64,000 nucleotides of DNA, from assembly GCA_947626435.1 (NCBI GenBank), contig CANQSB010000003.1:1-64000 (forward strand), in the 5' to 3' direction. Each line of letters opens with the position of its first letter. Position 1 is the first letter of the stretch. The notes under the pieces are model-generated. The model was not told the DNA's origin. It searched no databases and worked only from the letters and a program-made list of their open reading frames with translations. The position numbers and the translations under genes were made by a program. Source of the DNA: an uncultured Lachnospiraceae bacterium (GTDB taxonomy: Bacteria > Bacillota > Clostridia > Lachnospirales > Lachnospiraceae). This document shows positions 52,248 to 61,380 of this stretch, one piece after another.

Positions 52248-53753
52248 TTATGGCATTGACCAGAAGCTGTCGAAGCCGGGGAAGCTGAAGCCGTTATAAT
52301 TATTCTGCTCGTCATTTTCTTTTTTACTGTTGTCGGGAGCGTCATCGCCGAGCACCTTGCTGTCGCCGAGAGTGAGAGAATAGCTCTGCTCCACATATCC
52401 GTTGTTGCTTTGCACCATAGCGACTATATCTACCGTTTCGCCTGATTTGTAGTAGGCAAGCAGTGACTTCAAATCGCTCATCGATTTTACAGTCTGACCG
52501 TCAAATTTTGTTATGATGCTTCCCTTTGAAAGACCTGCCTTTTCAGCGGGTGAGTCTTCATATACAGTATTGACAAAAATACCTACAGGTATACCATATG
52601 TCTGTGAAATTTCGCTTGTCACATCTGTGCCGCCTATGCCGATATAGCCTTGAGAGTCCTCATCTACGACATCTCTTGTTTCCTTGAGCATAAGCTCCTC
52701 GATTATCGACTGCACATCTGAAATAGGTATGGCGTAGCCCATGCCCTCGACAGAGCTTGATGCGACCTTTACTGAATTTATTCCGATAAGCTCGCCGTTC
52801 ATGTTGAGGAGTGCGCCGCCTGAATTGCCGGGATTTATTGCCGCGTCTGTCTGTATAAGCTTATTTGTGATGCTGCCGCCGTTGTCGTCCGAAACGGTCA
52901 CTTCGCGGTTCAGCGCGCTTATATAGCCTACTGTTACGGATTGTCCATAGCCGAGGGCGTTTCCTATAGCCACTACTTCCTGACCAAGTGCAAGATTTGA
53001 TGAGTCGCCGATAGTGGCAATTTTTATCTGTGAACGCATATCGTCAGTGACATCATCGAGCGATACGGAGATTACGGCTAAATCCTTGTCAGCGTCAAAG
53101 CCCTTGATTTTAGCGCTTACAAGCGAAGGATTGTCGCTGTCCTCATCATAGCTGAAAATTACGCTGAGTTCATTGCTGCCTGAAATTACATGGTAATTTG
53201 TGACAATCAAAAGCTCTGTGTCATTCTGTCCTATTATAATGCCTGAGCCGCTTCCTTCTGTGTCCTGCAGATATGTGCCGAACATTGTACGCACCTCAGT
53301 TACGCCCTTGTTTGTGATTGATACGACGCTTGGCAGGCAGTTCTTTGCGATATCAGCTACTGTGCTGTTTGAGGCTGCCGTATTGTCAAAATTAACATTT
53401 GACGATGAAAGAGAGCCTGATGTAGTAGAGAGCGCGGGTGTGCCGGCGTTGTTGTTATTCTGTGAATTTTGCTGCATTTGCTCCAGCTGCGTCTGTGTCT
53501 GGCGCATTTCGCGCGTCGTCAGATAAGCCGGTACGCTGAAAGCCGCTCCCGCCGCAAGCCCGAAAAGCACTCCGCAGCATGTAAACGCTACGGCTTTTTT
53601 GAGAAAAGGTCTTTTCTTCTTTACTTTAGTGCCAGTCGGATTTTGAGGCTGGTTATAGCCGTTGTTTGCGCCCGCTGTGTAATAGTATTCGCGATAGGGA
53701 TTTTGCTGCGAACTGTTTTCATTGTTTAAATTGCTGCCATTGTTTTCATACAT
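52248..53753 (-). CDS. HtrA/DegP-like serine protease with PDZ domain
   Basis: 501 residues. An N-terminal Asn/Gln-rich cytoplasmic part, one membrane anchor (KAVAFTCCGVLFGLAAGAAF, about residues 50-75), a Ser/Asn-rich linker, then a trypsin-like protease with His in VTNYHVISG, Asp in DKDLAVISV and Ser in INPGNSGGALLN, and a C-terminal PDZ domain (GIFVNTVYEDSPAEKAGLSK). It acts in quality control at the outer face of the membrane. The ATG at 53753 has GGAGG upstream. The last 30 residues are Asn/Asp-rich, ending FDSFWSMP. Confidence 0.93.
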   Translation of the reverse strand: MYENNGSNLNNENSSQQNPYREYYYTAGANNGYNQPQNPTGTKVKKKRPFLKKAVAFTCCGVLFGLAAGAAFSVPAYLTTREMRQTQTQLEQMQQNSQNNNNAGTPALSTTSGSLSSSNVNFDNTAASNSTVADIAKNCLPSVVSITNKGVTEVRTMFGTYLQDTEGSGSGIIIGQNDTELLIVTNYHVISGSNELSVIFSYDEDSDNPSLVSAKIKGFDADKDLAVISVSLDDVTDDMRSQIKIATIGDSSNLALGQEVVAIGNALGYGQSVTVGYISALNREVTVSDDNGGSITNKLIQTDAAINPGNSGGALLNMNGELIGINSVKVASSSVEGMGYAIPISDVQSIIEELMLKETRDVVDEDSQGYIGIGGTDVTSEISQTYGIPVGIFVNTVYEDSPAEKAGLSKGSIITKFDGQTVKSMSDLKSLLAYYKSGETVDIVAMVQSNNGYVEQSYSLTLGDSKVLGDDAPDNSKKENDEQNNYNGFSFPGFDSFWSMP

Positions 53754-53987
53754 AATATATACCTCCATTTTTAATAGAAATCATAACCTGTTTGCCTTTA
53801 ACAATTTATAATTTAAAACCAAATTGTGTTTTAAATGTTATGCAAATGTGTATAATTTGTGAAAAAATGCGGAGGTATTATTTATTTACTATTAGAATTA
53901 AAAAAACTATTTCATTTTTATTAATATTGTGATAAAATAAAAAATCATAACATATTATATGTATAGTTTGCATGAGAAAGGAATCAC

Positions 53988-56546
53988 ATGAGAAAGCAAG
54001 GAAAGCTGTCAGCATTGGGAATTGTGCAGAAATTATATAAGGTTCATGATGATATCAGACAGAGCATAAACAATAAAGCTGCTGTTTACGCCATGCAGCT
54101 TTTGTCTGACTGCCAGCAGAGCGCCATCGAGCTTGGCAGCCTAATCGAGCAGACAGAAGGCGAAGGCTTTGTCACTGTAAAATATATAGAAGATTATTGC
54201 GAGCTTTTGTATAATAATTATCAGGCGCTTGACAATGCGGAAGAGGTTAATTCTAACAAGGTCTATAAGGTTCTTCGCAAATATCTTGTGCAAATCGAGA
54301 ACAGTATAAGGAATGATATTTCAGTAAAGCTGGAGGCTGTATTTTTGCCGTATAAGGCTTCAATGTGGGATTCACTTGAGAGCATATGGAAGGCGGCGGA
54401 CGCAGATTCTGATTGTGACGCATATGTAGTTCCTATTCCATATTATGATAAAAATCCGGACGGTAGCTATAAAAAGGAGCATTATGAGGGAGGTTTATAC
54501 CCTGATTATGTGCCGATTACGAGATTTGATGAATATGATATTGCTAAAAGGCATCCCGATGTTATTTTCATACATAATCCTTATGATAATAATAATTTGG
54601 TTACAAGTGTACATCCTGATTTTTTTTCGGATAGGCTGAAGCCATATACAGATTTGCTGGTGTATGTGCCATATTATTCAACAACAGGAGGCATGAGCGA
54701 GGGGCAAAGAAGTTGTCCTGCGTACTATAATGCGGATTATATTATCATACAGGCGGAGAAGTACAGAAGCTTTTTTGACGCGGCGTTGCCTCAGGACAAG
54801 CTTTTGGCGCTTGGCTCTCCTAAATTTGACAGAGTTATAAATATATGTAAGAATCCGCCCGAACCGCCTGCCGATTGGAAAGAGAAAATGGCGGGAAAAA
54901 AGGTCTATTTTTACAATACAAGCATAGGTGGTATACTTGGAAATACTGAAAAATTTTTGAAAAAGATGAGGTATGTGTTCAAATGCTTTGAAGGAAGAAA
55001 CGACGCATGCCTGATATGGCGTCCTCATCCACTTTTAGAGTCAACGCTGGATTCAATGAGGATGATATATAAGGAAGAATTTCTTAGAATCAAGGAGCAG
55101 TTTATAAACAGCGAAACAGGTATATATGACGAGACGCCAGATATTACGAATACCGTAGCGCTCTGTGACGCATACGTCGGAGATTCGGGGACAAGCGTGA
55201 CATCGCTGTTTGGTATTGCGGGCAAGCCGTTGTTTATATTGAATAATAACATTGATACCGCACCAGCAGAGAACGACTGGCGTGGGCAGATTACTAGCGG
55301 ATTTTCCGCTGTGGGAAGCCATAAGTGGCTGATAGTGTCGGGGACAAGACTTTATTACTCGCCTGATGACAACTATAAGTATGAATATTATTGCGATTTG
55401 TCAAAGTATTCAGGCGGATATTATTATTCGCAGGTGATAGAGATAAACGGTAAGAATTATGTCTGCCCTGCCAATGCGAATGATATCTTAGTAGTTGATG
55501 ATAGGAAAATTGTAAAACGTATCAGTCTGCCTGTGCAGCTTAAGGAGCAGGGGGCATTTTACGGTGCGTTAAGAAGCGGTGATTACCTGATTCTGCTGCC
55601 CAATAAATATCCCGTGATAGTGCGCTATAATACTGTTACTGAGAAGCTTGATTATCTGAATAAAAATACAGACATTATTTTGGCTGTTGTGAACGGTGAA
55701 AGACGTTTCGGCGGCGCATGTGAGAAGGACGGGCACATATATATAGGTTCGCCTGTAAGTCCAAAGGCAGTTGATATTGAAGTTGTGACAGGCAAAGAGA
55801 CGGTGCTGGAGATAAAATCCGCAAATTATGGCGGCTGCATGATAATGCAGTGCGACGGTGAAAAAATGTGGATTATGCCATATACTGGAAATACGATCAT
55901 ATGTTGGAATCCTGCCGACGGCAGTACCATGGAATATGCCTGTCAGGTCAAAGGATTTGAGTGTTTCAATCCGATTTTAGGGTATAAGTGCGGCGACAGA
56001 CCCTTTGGATGCTGTGCTTTCTATAACGATTATGTATACGTTACGCCCTATTGGGGAAACGAGTATATCAGGATTAACAGACAAAACGGCGAAATCGTGA
56101 AATGGTGTCCTCCGTTTGAGAGGACAAGGAAGGCTGTCAACGGATATTTCTTTGCGGGGGCAGAGAGCACATTCATTTATTCAGTTGACGGAAAAAGCAC
56201 AGGCAGCGTATGGCGGCTGTTCTCAATATATGACAGAAAGCTGTACGACATAAATCTTGAAGCTAATGATTATAAGGAAATACCAGTTAAATTTGACTTA
56301 GAGGAATTAAAGGAAAAGGTGAACGGATTTAGCGAATATTCGGAATGGTTGATGTATGCCTGTATGGAGGATGCGTTTAATTCTCTGCCTGACTTTTTGG
56401 ATGGTAATATTACGGGAAATCAGTTCAATATAGACAGACAGCTTAAGGCTTACAGCCCAATCGCGGCAAATTATGATGGCACATGCGGCGCGAAGGTATA
56501 TGATTTTATGCGCGGAAAGCTTAAGCAGGGCGCAGGTAACACGTAA
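53988..56546 (+). CDS. CDP-glycerol glycerophosphotransferase-like protein with C-terminal beta-propeller-like domain
   Basis: 852 residues. Residues 1-125 are helical, possibly coiled coil. Residues about 125-430 resemble the TagF/CDP-glycerol glycerophosphotransferase GT-B fold: IFIHNPYDNNN, LLALGSPKFDRV, ACLIWRPHPLLEST and ALCDAYVGDSGTSVTSLFGI. Such enzymes add glycerol- or ribitol-phosphate to teichoic acids or capsules. Residues about 440-760 are beta-rich with repeating segments such as YYYSQVIEINGKNYVCPANA, GACEKDGHIYIGSPVS and CCAFYNDYVYVTPYWG, which looks like a propeller. I do not know this combination from standard TagF proteins. It heads a run of surface-polymer genes, 17 bases before the next. 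Confidence 0.75.
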   Translation: MRKQGKLSALGIVQKLYKVHDDIRQSINNKAAVYAMQLLSDCQQSAIELGSLIEQTEGEGFVTVKYIEDYCELLYNNYQALDNAEEVNSNKVYKVLRKYLVQIENSIRNDISVKLEAVFLPYKASMWDSLESIWKAADADSDCDAYVVPIPYYDKNPDGSYKKEHYEGGLYPDYVPITRFDEYDIAKRHPDVIFIHNPYDNNNLVTSVHPDFFSDRLKPYTDLLVYVPYYSTTGGMSEGQRSCPAYYNADYIIIQAEKYRSFFDAALPQDKLLALGSPKFDRVINICKNPPEPPADWKEKMAGKKVYFYNTSIGGILGNTEKFLKKMRYVFKCFEGRNDACLIWRPHPLLESTLDSMRMIYKEEFLRIKEQFINSETGIYDETPDITNTVALCDAYVGDSGTSVTSLFGIAGKPLFILNNNIDTAPAENDWRGQITSGFSAVGSHKWLIVSGTRLYYSPDDNYKYEYYCDLSKYSGGYYYSQVIEINGKNYVCPANANDILVVDDRKIVKRISLPVQLKEQGAFYGALRSGDYLILLPNKYPVIVRYNTVTEKLDYLNKNTDIILAVVNGERRFGGACEKDGHIYIGSPVSPKAVDIEVVTGKETVLEIKSANYGGCMIMQCDGEKMWIMPYTGNTIICWNPADGSTMEYACQVKGFECFNPILGYKCGDRPFGCCAFYNDYVYVTPYWGNEYIRINRQNGEIVKWCPPFERTRKAVNGYFFAGAESTFIYSVDGKSTGSVWRLFSIYDRKLYDINLEANDYKEIPVKFDLEELKEKVNGFSEYSEWLMYACMEDAFNSLPDFLDGNITGNQFNIDRQLKAYSPIAANYDGTCGAKVYDFMRGKLKQGAGNT

Positions 56547-56563
56547 AACAGGAGGCGGCAGTC

Positions 56564-57922
56564 ATGGTAAAAGTAATTACATACGGTACGTTTGACTTGT
56601 TTCATGAAGGGCATTACAGGCTGCTGCAGAGGGCAAAACAACTGGGAGATTATTTGATAGTAGGCGTCACGACAGAGGAGTACGACCAGACAAGAGGTAA
56701 GCTAAATGTAATCGACTCGCTTGTGACAAGGATTGAAAATGTCAAAAAGACAGGATTTGCGGATGAAGTAATTGTAGAAGAAGCTGCAGGTCAGAAGTTT
56801 CAGGATATAAAGAAATATCATATAGATATTTTCACTGTAGGTTCAGATTGGATTGGAAAATTTGATTATCTAAAGGATTATTGCAAGGTTGTATACCTTG
56901 AAAGGACAAAGAATATCTCAAGCACAATGCTGCGTGAAAGGAATAAACGCATACAGCGGATAGGGATTATAGGCACGGGCAGAATAGCGAAAAGATTTAT
57001 GCCCGAGGCGGCATGCGTCAGTGGGATAAGTGTTCAGGGGGTTTACAATCCTCATATTGGCAGCGCGGAGAGCTTTGCAAAAAATCACGATATAGATTGT
57101 TATGAAACATTAGATGATTTTTTTTCGGCAGTGGATGCTGTTTACATTGCGTCGCCGCATCAGACACACTATGAATATGCTAAAGCAGCGCTTGAGCATG
57201 GAAAGCACGTATTATGTGAGAAGCCGATGACGCTTGATAGGCGCCATGCAGAACAGCTCTTTAATATGGCAAAAGAACGTAATCTGATACTGTTCGAGGG
57301 AATAAAGACAGCATATTGCCCGGGATTTATCAAGCTTATGGGCATAGCCTGCAGCGGCGCGATAGGGAGTATTAAAAGTGTTGAGGCGTGTTTTACGAAA
57401 CTTGAAGATGAGGACAGCAGGGAGCTTACCGATTTGAAGTATGGCGGGAGTATGTTGGAGCTTGGAAGCTATTGCCTGCTGCCGATAATAAAAATCCTTG
57501 GGGCTGATTATGAAAGGTTAAGCTTTGATACGGTCAAGGGAGATAACAACCTTGATATATTGACAAAGGCATATTTTAAATATCCTAATGCTGTAGCGAC
57601 TGCGACATGCGGACTTGGTGTAAAGTCGGAAGGGCAGCTTATCATATCTGGAACTAAAGGTTATATATTGGCAGAGGCGCCTTGGTGGAAAACGAATTAT
57701 TTTGAGGTGCGCCATGAAAATCCCGATGATGTGGAGAAATTCTCGGCAAGATTTTTGGGCGACGGGCTTAGATATGAGATAAGCGATTTCCTGTCTATGA
57801 TAAACGGAAGCGCAAAGAGCGAATTTAAGTTGACACGAAGCGAATCGGTCGCATTTGCCGATATAATGGGAAAGTTTTTGGAAACGGAAAAGAGGAATTT
57901 AGATGAAAATCTGGGCGCATAG
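56564..57922 (+). CDS. Fusion: glycerol-3-phosphate-type cytidylyltransferase plus Gfo/Idh/MocA oxidoreductase
   Basis: 452 residues. Residues 1-130 are a TagD-like cytidylyltransferase: TYGTFDLFHEGHYRLLQRAK with the HxGH-type motif and YLERTKNISSTMLRE with the RTxxISST motif, making CDP-glycerol or a similar CDP-alcohol. Residues about 132-452 are a Gfo/Idh/MocA NAD(P)-dependent oxidoreductase: IGIIGTGRIAKRF, AVYIASPHQTHYEYAKAAL and HVLCEKPMTLD. One protein thus could make the activated alcohol and reduce or oxidise a sugar-like substrate. AGGAGGCGG precedes the ATG. It overlaps the next gene by 20 bases. Confidence 0.88.
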   Translation: MVKVITYGTFDLFHEGHYRLLQRAKQLGDYLIVGVTTEEYDQTRGKLNVIDSLVTRIENVKKTGFADEVIVEEAAGQKFQDIKKYHIDIFTVGSDWIGKFDYLKDYCKVVYLERTKNISSTMLRERNKRIQRIGIIGTGRIAKRFMPEAACVSGISVQGVYNPHIGSAESFAKNHDIDCYETLDDFFSAVDAVYIASPHQTHYEYAKAALEHGKHVLCEKPMTLDRRHAEQLFNMAKERNLILFEGIKTAYCPGFIKLMGIACSGAIGSIKSVEACFTKLEDEDSRELTDLKYGGSMLELGSYCLLPIIKILGADYERLSFDTVKGDNNLDILTKAYFKYPNAVATATCGLGVKSEGQLIISGTKGYILAEAPWWKTNYFEVRHENPDDVEKFSARFLGDGLRYEISDFLSMINGSAKSEFKLTRSESVAFADIMGKFLETEKRNLDENLGA

Positions 57923-58631
57923 AGGGTGCAGTCAGAATTATCCGGAAAATACGCTGACATCATTTGAGAAAGCTATTCAAATCAAAGGGCTGACAGGAAT
58001 AGAGCTTGACATACAGCTTACAAAAGACGGGCATATGGTGGTTATCCATGATGAAAAAGTGGACAGGACTACGGACGGCAGGGGTGAAGTGCAAAATTAC
58101 ACACTGTCTGAATTAAAGAAGTTGAAGATTAATGCGGGTGAAGGCAGATTTGAACAGGTACCCACAATAGATGAAGTATTTGATTTGCTGGAGAAAAGCC
58201 TTAAAAGCGGGTTGAAACTAAATATAGAATTGAAGAACAGCATATTTTCATATGCGGGAATGGAGAAGCAGATAATAGATTTGGTATATAAAAGAGGTTT
58301 GCAGGACAGCATAGTGTATTCGTCGTTTAGCGCTTTGTCGATAGAACGCATAAGGCAGATAGATTCAAGCGCGGAAACGGGAATACTGGACAGCAAAGTG
58401 TCAGATTGCCTTTATAAGCTAAAGGGCGGCTGTGGGGCGGATGCGCTGCATCCGTTTTGGAGAGGGATTGACTTGCCAAAGGAAAAACTGGAAGGATATA
58501 CGGTGAGGGCATGGCTTACAGGGCATTTATATCCCGAAAAGCCGACAGGGACGGTGCTTGATTTGAAAGCGTTGGAGAATATCGGCATTACGGATGTGTT
58601 TTTGAATGAGCCTGAGGCTTATTTGAAATAG
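57903..58631 (+). CDS. Glycerophosphodiester phosphodiesterase
   Basis: 242 residues, the GDPD TIM-barrel. The catalytic start IWAHRGCSQNYPENTLTSFE with both the His and Arg, then ELDIQLTKDGHMVVIHDEKV with metal ligands and second His, and LNIELKNSI are all present. There is no signal peptide, so it is cytoplasmic. It hydrolyses glycerophosphodiesters to glycerol-3-phosphate, which could feed the cytidylyltransferase encoded upstream. Its start overlaps the end of that gene. Confidence 0.92.
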   Translation: MKIWAHRGCSQNYPENTLTSFEKAIQIKGLTGIELDIQLTKDGHMVVIHDEKVDRTTDGRGEVQNYTLSELKKLKINAGEGRFEQVPTIDEVFDLLEKSLKSGLKLNIELKNSIFSYAGMEKQIIDLVYKRGLQDSIVYSSFSALSIERIRQIDSSAETGILDSKVSDCLYKLKGGCGADALHPFWRGIDLPKEKLEGYTVRAWLTGHLYPEKPTGTVLDLKALENIGITDVFLNEPEAYLK

Positions 58632-58649
58632 ATTAAAATGCACTTTGAC

Positions 58650-58679
58650 AATTTCATACTTTATATGAGGATTTGTTTG
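58650..58679 (+). repeat. Left inverted repeat flanking the Uma2 gene
   Basis: A 30-base sequence, 27 of 30 positions identical to the reverse complement of 59303-59332. Its core is TTTCATACTTTATAT, with AGGATTT following. It lies 19 bases after the GDPD gene and upstream of the Uma2 promoter. Confidence 0.75.
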
Positions 58680-58705
58680 CCATAGCGATTTCGTTTTGGT
58701 ATAAT
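58677..58705 (+). promoter_or_regulatory. Promoter of the Uma2 gene
   Basis: TTGCCA at 58677-58682, a 17-base spacer and TATAAT at 58700-58705 preceded by TGG, an extended -10. The gene therefore carries its own promoter inside the inverted-repeat pair. Confidence 0.7.
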
Positions 58706-58728
58706 AATGGCAGAATGGAGGGATGCGT

Positions 58729-59274
58729 ATGGCATTGGTACAGAGGGACAGGATAAGGGACGAGAAAATTAACGGTGTGATTTTTGATATGTCGCCGTCA
58801 CCACGACATGAGCATAGTATTATCAATGGGAATCTTTACGCAATAATCAAGGCAGGACTGAAAGACAGTATCTGCAAAGTGTTTTATGGGGACATAGATT
58901 ACGTATACAATCCGAACTCTGATGATTATCTGGAGCCTGACATTATAATATGCTGTGATAAGAATCAGATAAGGGGAAATTCGTATTATGGCACGCCTAA
59001 ATTTGTTGCGGAAATCATAAGCCCGTCAACTGCGAAAAGGGATAAGACCATAAAGAAAGACATTTATGAAAATGCTGGAGTTGATGAATACTGGATTATA
59101 TCACCTATTGAAAGGGCATTGGAGATTTATCATCTTAAAAGTGGAAGATATGAGCTTGTTGATATGTATGTAGTGGAAGATGATGAAAAAAGCGAGCATT
59201 ACAATCTAAAAACAGAAGTAACGCTCAGGTGCTTTCCGATAACCATGACGCTGGAAGAGATATTTGCAATATAA
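58729..59274 (+). CDS. Uma2 family endonuclease-fold protein
   Basis: 181 residues. Uma2/DUF820 proteins have the PD-(D/E)XK restriction-endonuclease fold; most have no known function. Visible: VIFDMSPSPRHEHSIINGNL, YLEPDIIICCDKN with the catalytic Asp, PKFVAEIISPSTAKRDKTIK with Glu and following Lys, and VDEYWIISPIERALEIY. The ATG at 58729 is 6 bases after GGAGGG; an earlier ATG abuts that site. It lies between inverted repeats within a surface-polymer cluster to which it appears unrelated. Confidence 0.88.
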   Translation: MALVQRDRIRDEKINGVIFDMSPSPRHEHSIINGNLYAIIKAGLKDSICKVFYGDIDYVYNPNSDDYLEPDIIICCDKNQIRGNSYYGTPKFVAEIISPSTAKRDKTIKKDIYENAGVDEYWIISPIERALEIYHLKSGRYELVDMYVVEDDEKSEHYNLKTEVTLRCFPITMTLEEIFAI

Positions 59275-59302
59275 GGGAAAATATTAAGTAAAAAATATAG
59301 AG

Positions 59303-59332
59303 AAAATAAATCCTGATATAAAGTATGAAATT
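59303..59332 (-). repeat. Right inverted repeat flanking the Uma2 gene
   Basis: Reverse complement of 58650-58679 with three differences. It overlaps the left arm of the terminator at 59308. Confidence 0.75.
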
Positions 59333-59356
59333 TTTAGGTGCTTTATATCGGGATTT
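59308..59356 (+). terminator. Terminator after the Uma2 gene
   Basis: AAATCCTGATATAAAG at 59308-59323 pairs with 59341-59356 over 16 positions (one wobble), then Ts. The ATG at 59325 in its loop is therefore not a gene start. Confidence 0.85.
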
Positions 59357-59390
59357 TTTATATTTTAAAATATCATATGAAAGGGTAAGA

Positions 59391-60203
59391 ATGATACAGC
59401 TTGATGACAGGACGCTGCGGCAGGTTCAACTGATACAGCTTGAAATGCTTACGGAGGTTGACAGGATATGCAGGAAATGCGGAATTAAATACAATATAAT
59501 AGCAGGTACGCTGCTCGGTGCAGTGCGCCACGGAGGGTATATACCATGGGATGATGATGCGGATGTAGCACTGCTGCGTCCCGAATACGAAAAATTTCGT
59601 AAGGCATGCAGGACGGAGCTTGATAAAACGCGGTTTGTTTTTCAAGACCATAGAAATACAAAAGGCTACCGTTGGGGATATGGGAAAATCCGGAGGAAAG
59701 ATACGCTGTTTTTGCGTGAGAATCAAGAGCATATGCCGTATATGCAGGGGATATTCATTGATGTATTTCCGCTTGATGGGGTGCCTGACAACTATATGCT
59801 GAGGAGCATGAAGAACTTTGAATGTTTCTGCATACGCAAGCTTTTATGGGCAAGAGTCGGGAAATACGCAGAAAAAAATCTGCTTAAGCGGAAGATATAC
59901 AGGCTTTTGGACAAAGTGCCTGAAAAAATGATTTTTAGCTATTATCATATGATGATAAGCAGGGCGAACAGCAAGCGGACAAGAATGGTTAGAATACTTA
60001 CTTTCCCGACGCCGAATAATGAGTACGGGTATTACAGGTGCTGGTATGAGAACAGCACAGACACAGTATTTGAGGAGAAAGTATTTCAAGGGATTAAGGA
60101 TTATGACAGCTATCTGAGCTTTAAATTTGGCGATTATATGGAGCTGCCGCCGATGGAAAAAAGGAAGGTGCATCCGGTGAGCAGGATAAAATTGCTTGAG
60201 TGA
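59391..60203 (+). CDS. licD: LicD family phosphotransferase
   Basis: 270 residues. LicD proteins transfer phosphocholine or related phospho-groups from a CDP-linked donor onto teichoic acids, capsules or glycans. Visible: IQLEMLTEVDRICRKCGIKY, IIAGTLLGAVRHGGYIPWDD followed by DADVALLRPEYEKF with the catalytic Asp-rich motif, and GIFIDVFPLDGVPDN. The ATG at 59391 follows AAAGGG by about 5 bases. Together with the cytidylyltransferase fusion upstream it fits a phospho-decoration pathway. Confidence 0.92.
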   Translation: MIQLDDRTLRQVQLIQLEMLTEVDRICRKCGIKYNIIAGTLLGAVRHGGYIPWDDDADVALLRPEYEKFRKACRTELDKTRFVFQDHRNTKGYRWGYGKIRRKDTLFLRENQEHMPYMQGIFIDVFPLDGVPDNYMLRSMKNFECFCIRKLLWARVGKYAEKNLLKRKIYRLLDKVPEKMIFSYYHMMISRANSKRTRMVRILTFPTPNNEYGYYRCWYENSTDTVFEEKVFQGIKDYDSYLSFKFGDYMELPPMEKRKVHPVSRIKLLE

Positions 60204-60222
60204 CGTTAATGGTATCAATTGT

Positions 60223-60250
60223 ACATTGACAACTTCATACTTAAACGGTG
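60223..60250 (+). repeat. Left repeat flanking the Rpn gene
   Basis: Contains TTGACAACTTCATACTTA and then AACGG. The TTGACAAyTTCATACTT part is shared with the stretch at 58645-58661, and TTCATACTTA-AACGG is matched, with a one-base gap, by the reverse complement of about 61385-61400. Confidence 0.6.
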
Positions 60251-60337
60251 AAAAGTGAAAAATTTTTATATAGCTATTGACGAACGAATGTTTTTAATAT
60301 AAGATAAATACAAACATACATTCGATAAGGAGGCTAT

Positions 60338-61342
60338 ATGGACAATATCAGAGGAAGTATGGAAGCGTTAAATTCATTTCAACTGACAGAAGACATGCAG
60401 GGTTTGGATAATCAAAGCAAGCTGCTTCTGCACAGCAAGGAAGTCCTGGCAGTCATACTGCAGGGCGCGGTAAATGAATACAAGGGCTATTCAAAGCAGG
60501 AAATCATGGGCTTCATAGAGGCTGACTCGCTCAGTGAAGACACGGAGGTATCCCCGGGCAGGACAAACACGGTTATAACAGGCGGCAGCACAGAATTCAT
60601 GCAGCTCAATGAAAAGACGTCAATCTTCGACATTGCATTTAAGGCGTTGAATCCTCTTTTGACAAAAGGAGTTATTGCGGTGAACCTGCATATTGATATG
60701 GAGCCGCAGAAAAATTATGCGCTGCCGTATCCCGTTGAGAAAAGGGGTATGTATTACCTTGCAAGGAGGCTATCATCACAGCTTTCGATAGTGACGGAAC
60801 AGACCGATTATGGACAGCTTGAGAAATGCTATAGCATATGGATATGCAGGGACAACATTCCGAAAGACGAGCAGTACAGCGTATCAGTCTACGAGACGGT
60901 AAATACCCAAAATACAAGTCGGAAAGAAACGCCAAAAGAAAATTATGATTTGATGACATTGGTGGTTATCAAACTGGGCAATATGGTGTATAATGGAGAA
61001 AAAGGGGAAGAAAACTACGATTTGCTGCATTTCCTTAATACAGTGATGTATCCCCATAAGTCTGACTTTATTGAAACTGTATCGGAATATATTGACTTCT
61101 CTGAAACAGAGGAGCTGTGGAAGGAGGCGTCGGAAGTGACAGGGCTTGGGCAGTGTGTTTATAATGACGGTGTGGAGGTCGGAATAGAGAAAGGCATAGA
61201 GAAGGGAATACGCGTTTTGGTGCTTGACAGCATTGCGGAGCAGGTATCAAAAGAACGCAGCATTGACAAGCTGCAGAAATATTTCAAGCTTACTAAAGAG
61301 AAGGCGGAGCAGTATTACGATATGTTTGCCAGCGAAGCTTAA
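60338..61342 (+). CDS. Rpn family recombination-promoting nuclease / PD-(D/E)XK transposase-like protein
   Basis: 334 residues. Rpn proteins are PD-(D/E)XK nucleases linked to recombination and, recently, to phage defence. Visible: IFDIAFKALNPLLTKG, AVNLHIDMEPQKNYALPYP with the D...E-x-Q nuclease core, KRGMYYLARRLSSQL and YGQLEKCYSIWICRDNIP. The C-terminus has an imperfect GIEKGIEKGIRV repeat typical of the family tail. GGAGG lies 6 bases before the ATG. It sits between inverted repeats and a terminator, like the Uma2 gene. Confidence 0.88.
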   Translation: MDNIRGSMEALNSFQLTEDMQGLDNQSKLLLHSKEVLAVILQGAVNEYKGYSKQEIMGFIEADSLSEDTEVSPGRTNTVITGGSTEFMQLNEKTSIFDIAFKALNPLLTKGVIAVNLHIDMEPQKNYALPYPVEKRGMYYLARRLSSQLSIVTEQTDYGQLEKCYSIWICRDNIPKDEQYSVSVYETVNTQNTSRKETPKENYDLMTLVVIKLGNMVYNGEKGEENYDLLHFLNTVMYPHKSDFIETVSEYIDFSETEELWKEASEVTGLGQCVYNDGVEVGIEKGIEKGIRVLVLDSIAEQVSKERSIDKLQKYFKLTKEKAEQYYDMFASEA

Positions 61343-61380
61343 AGGCGCAACAATAACTGAATAATAAGAAAGAATAAGGA

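Noticed and set aside
53200-53729. + strand frames inside the HtrA gene
   Set aside because: They are antisense shadows of the well-supported protease on the - strand.
59325-59390. A longer N-terminus for LicD starting at ATG 59325
   Set aside because: That ATG lies in the loop of the terminator after the Uma2 gene; the ATG at 59391 has a ribosome site and gives the normal LicD start.
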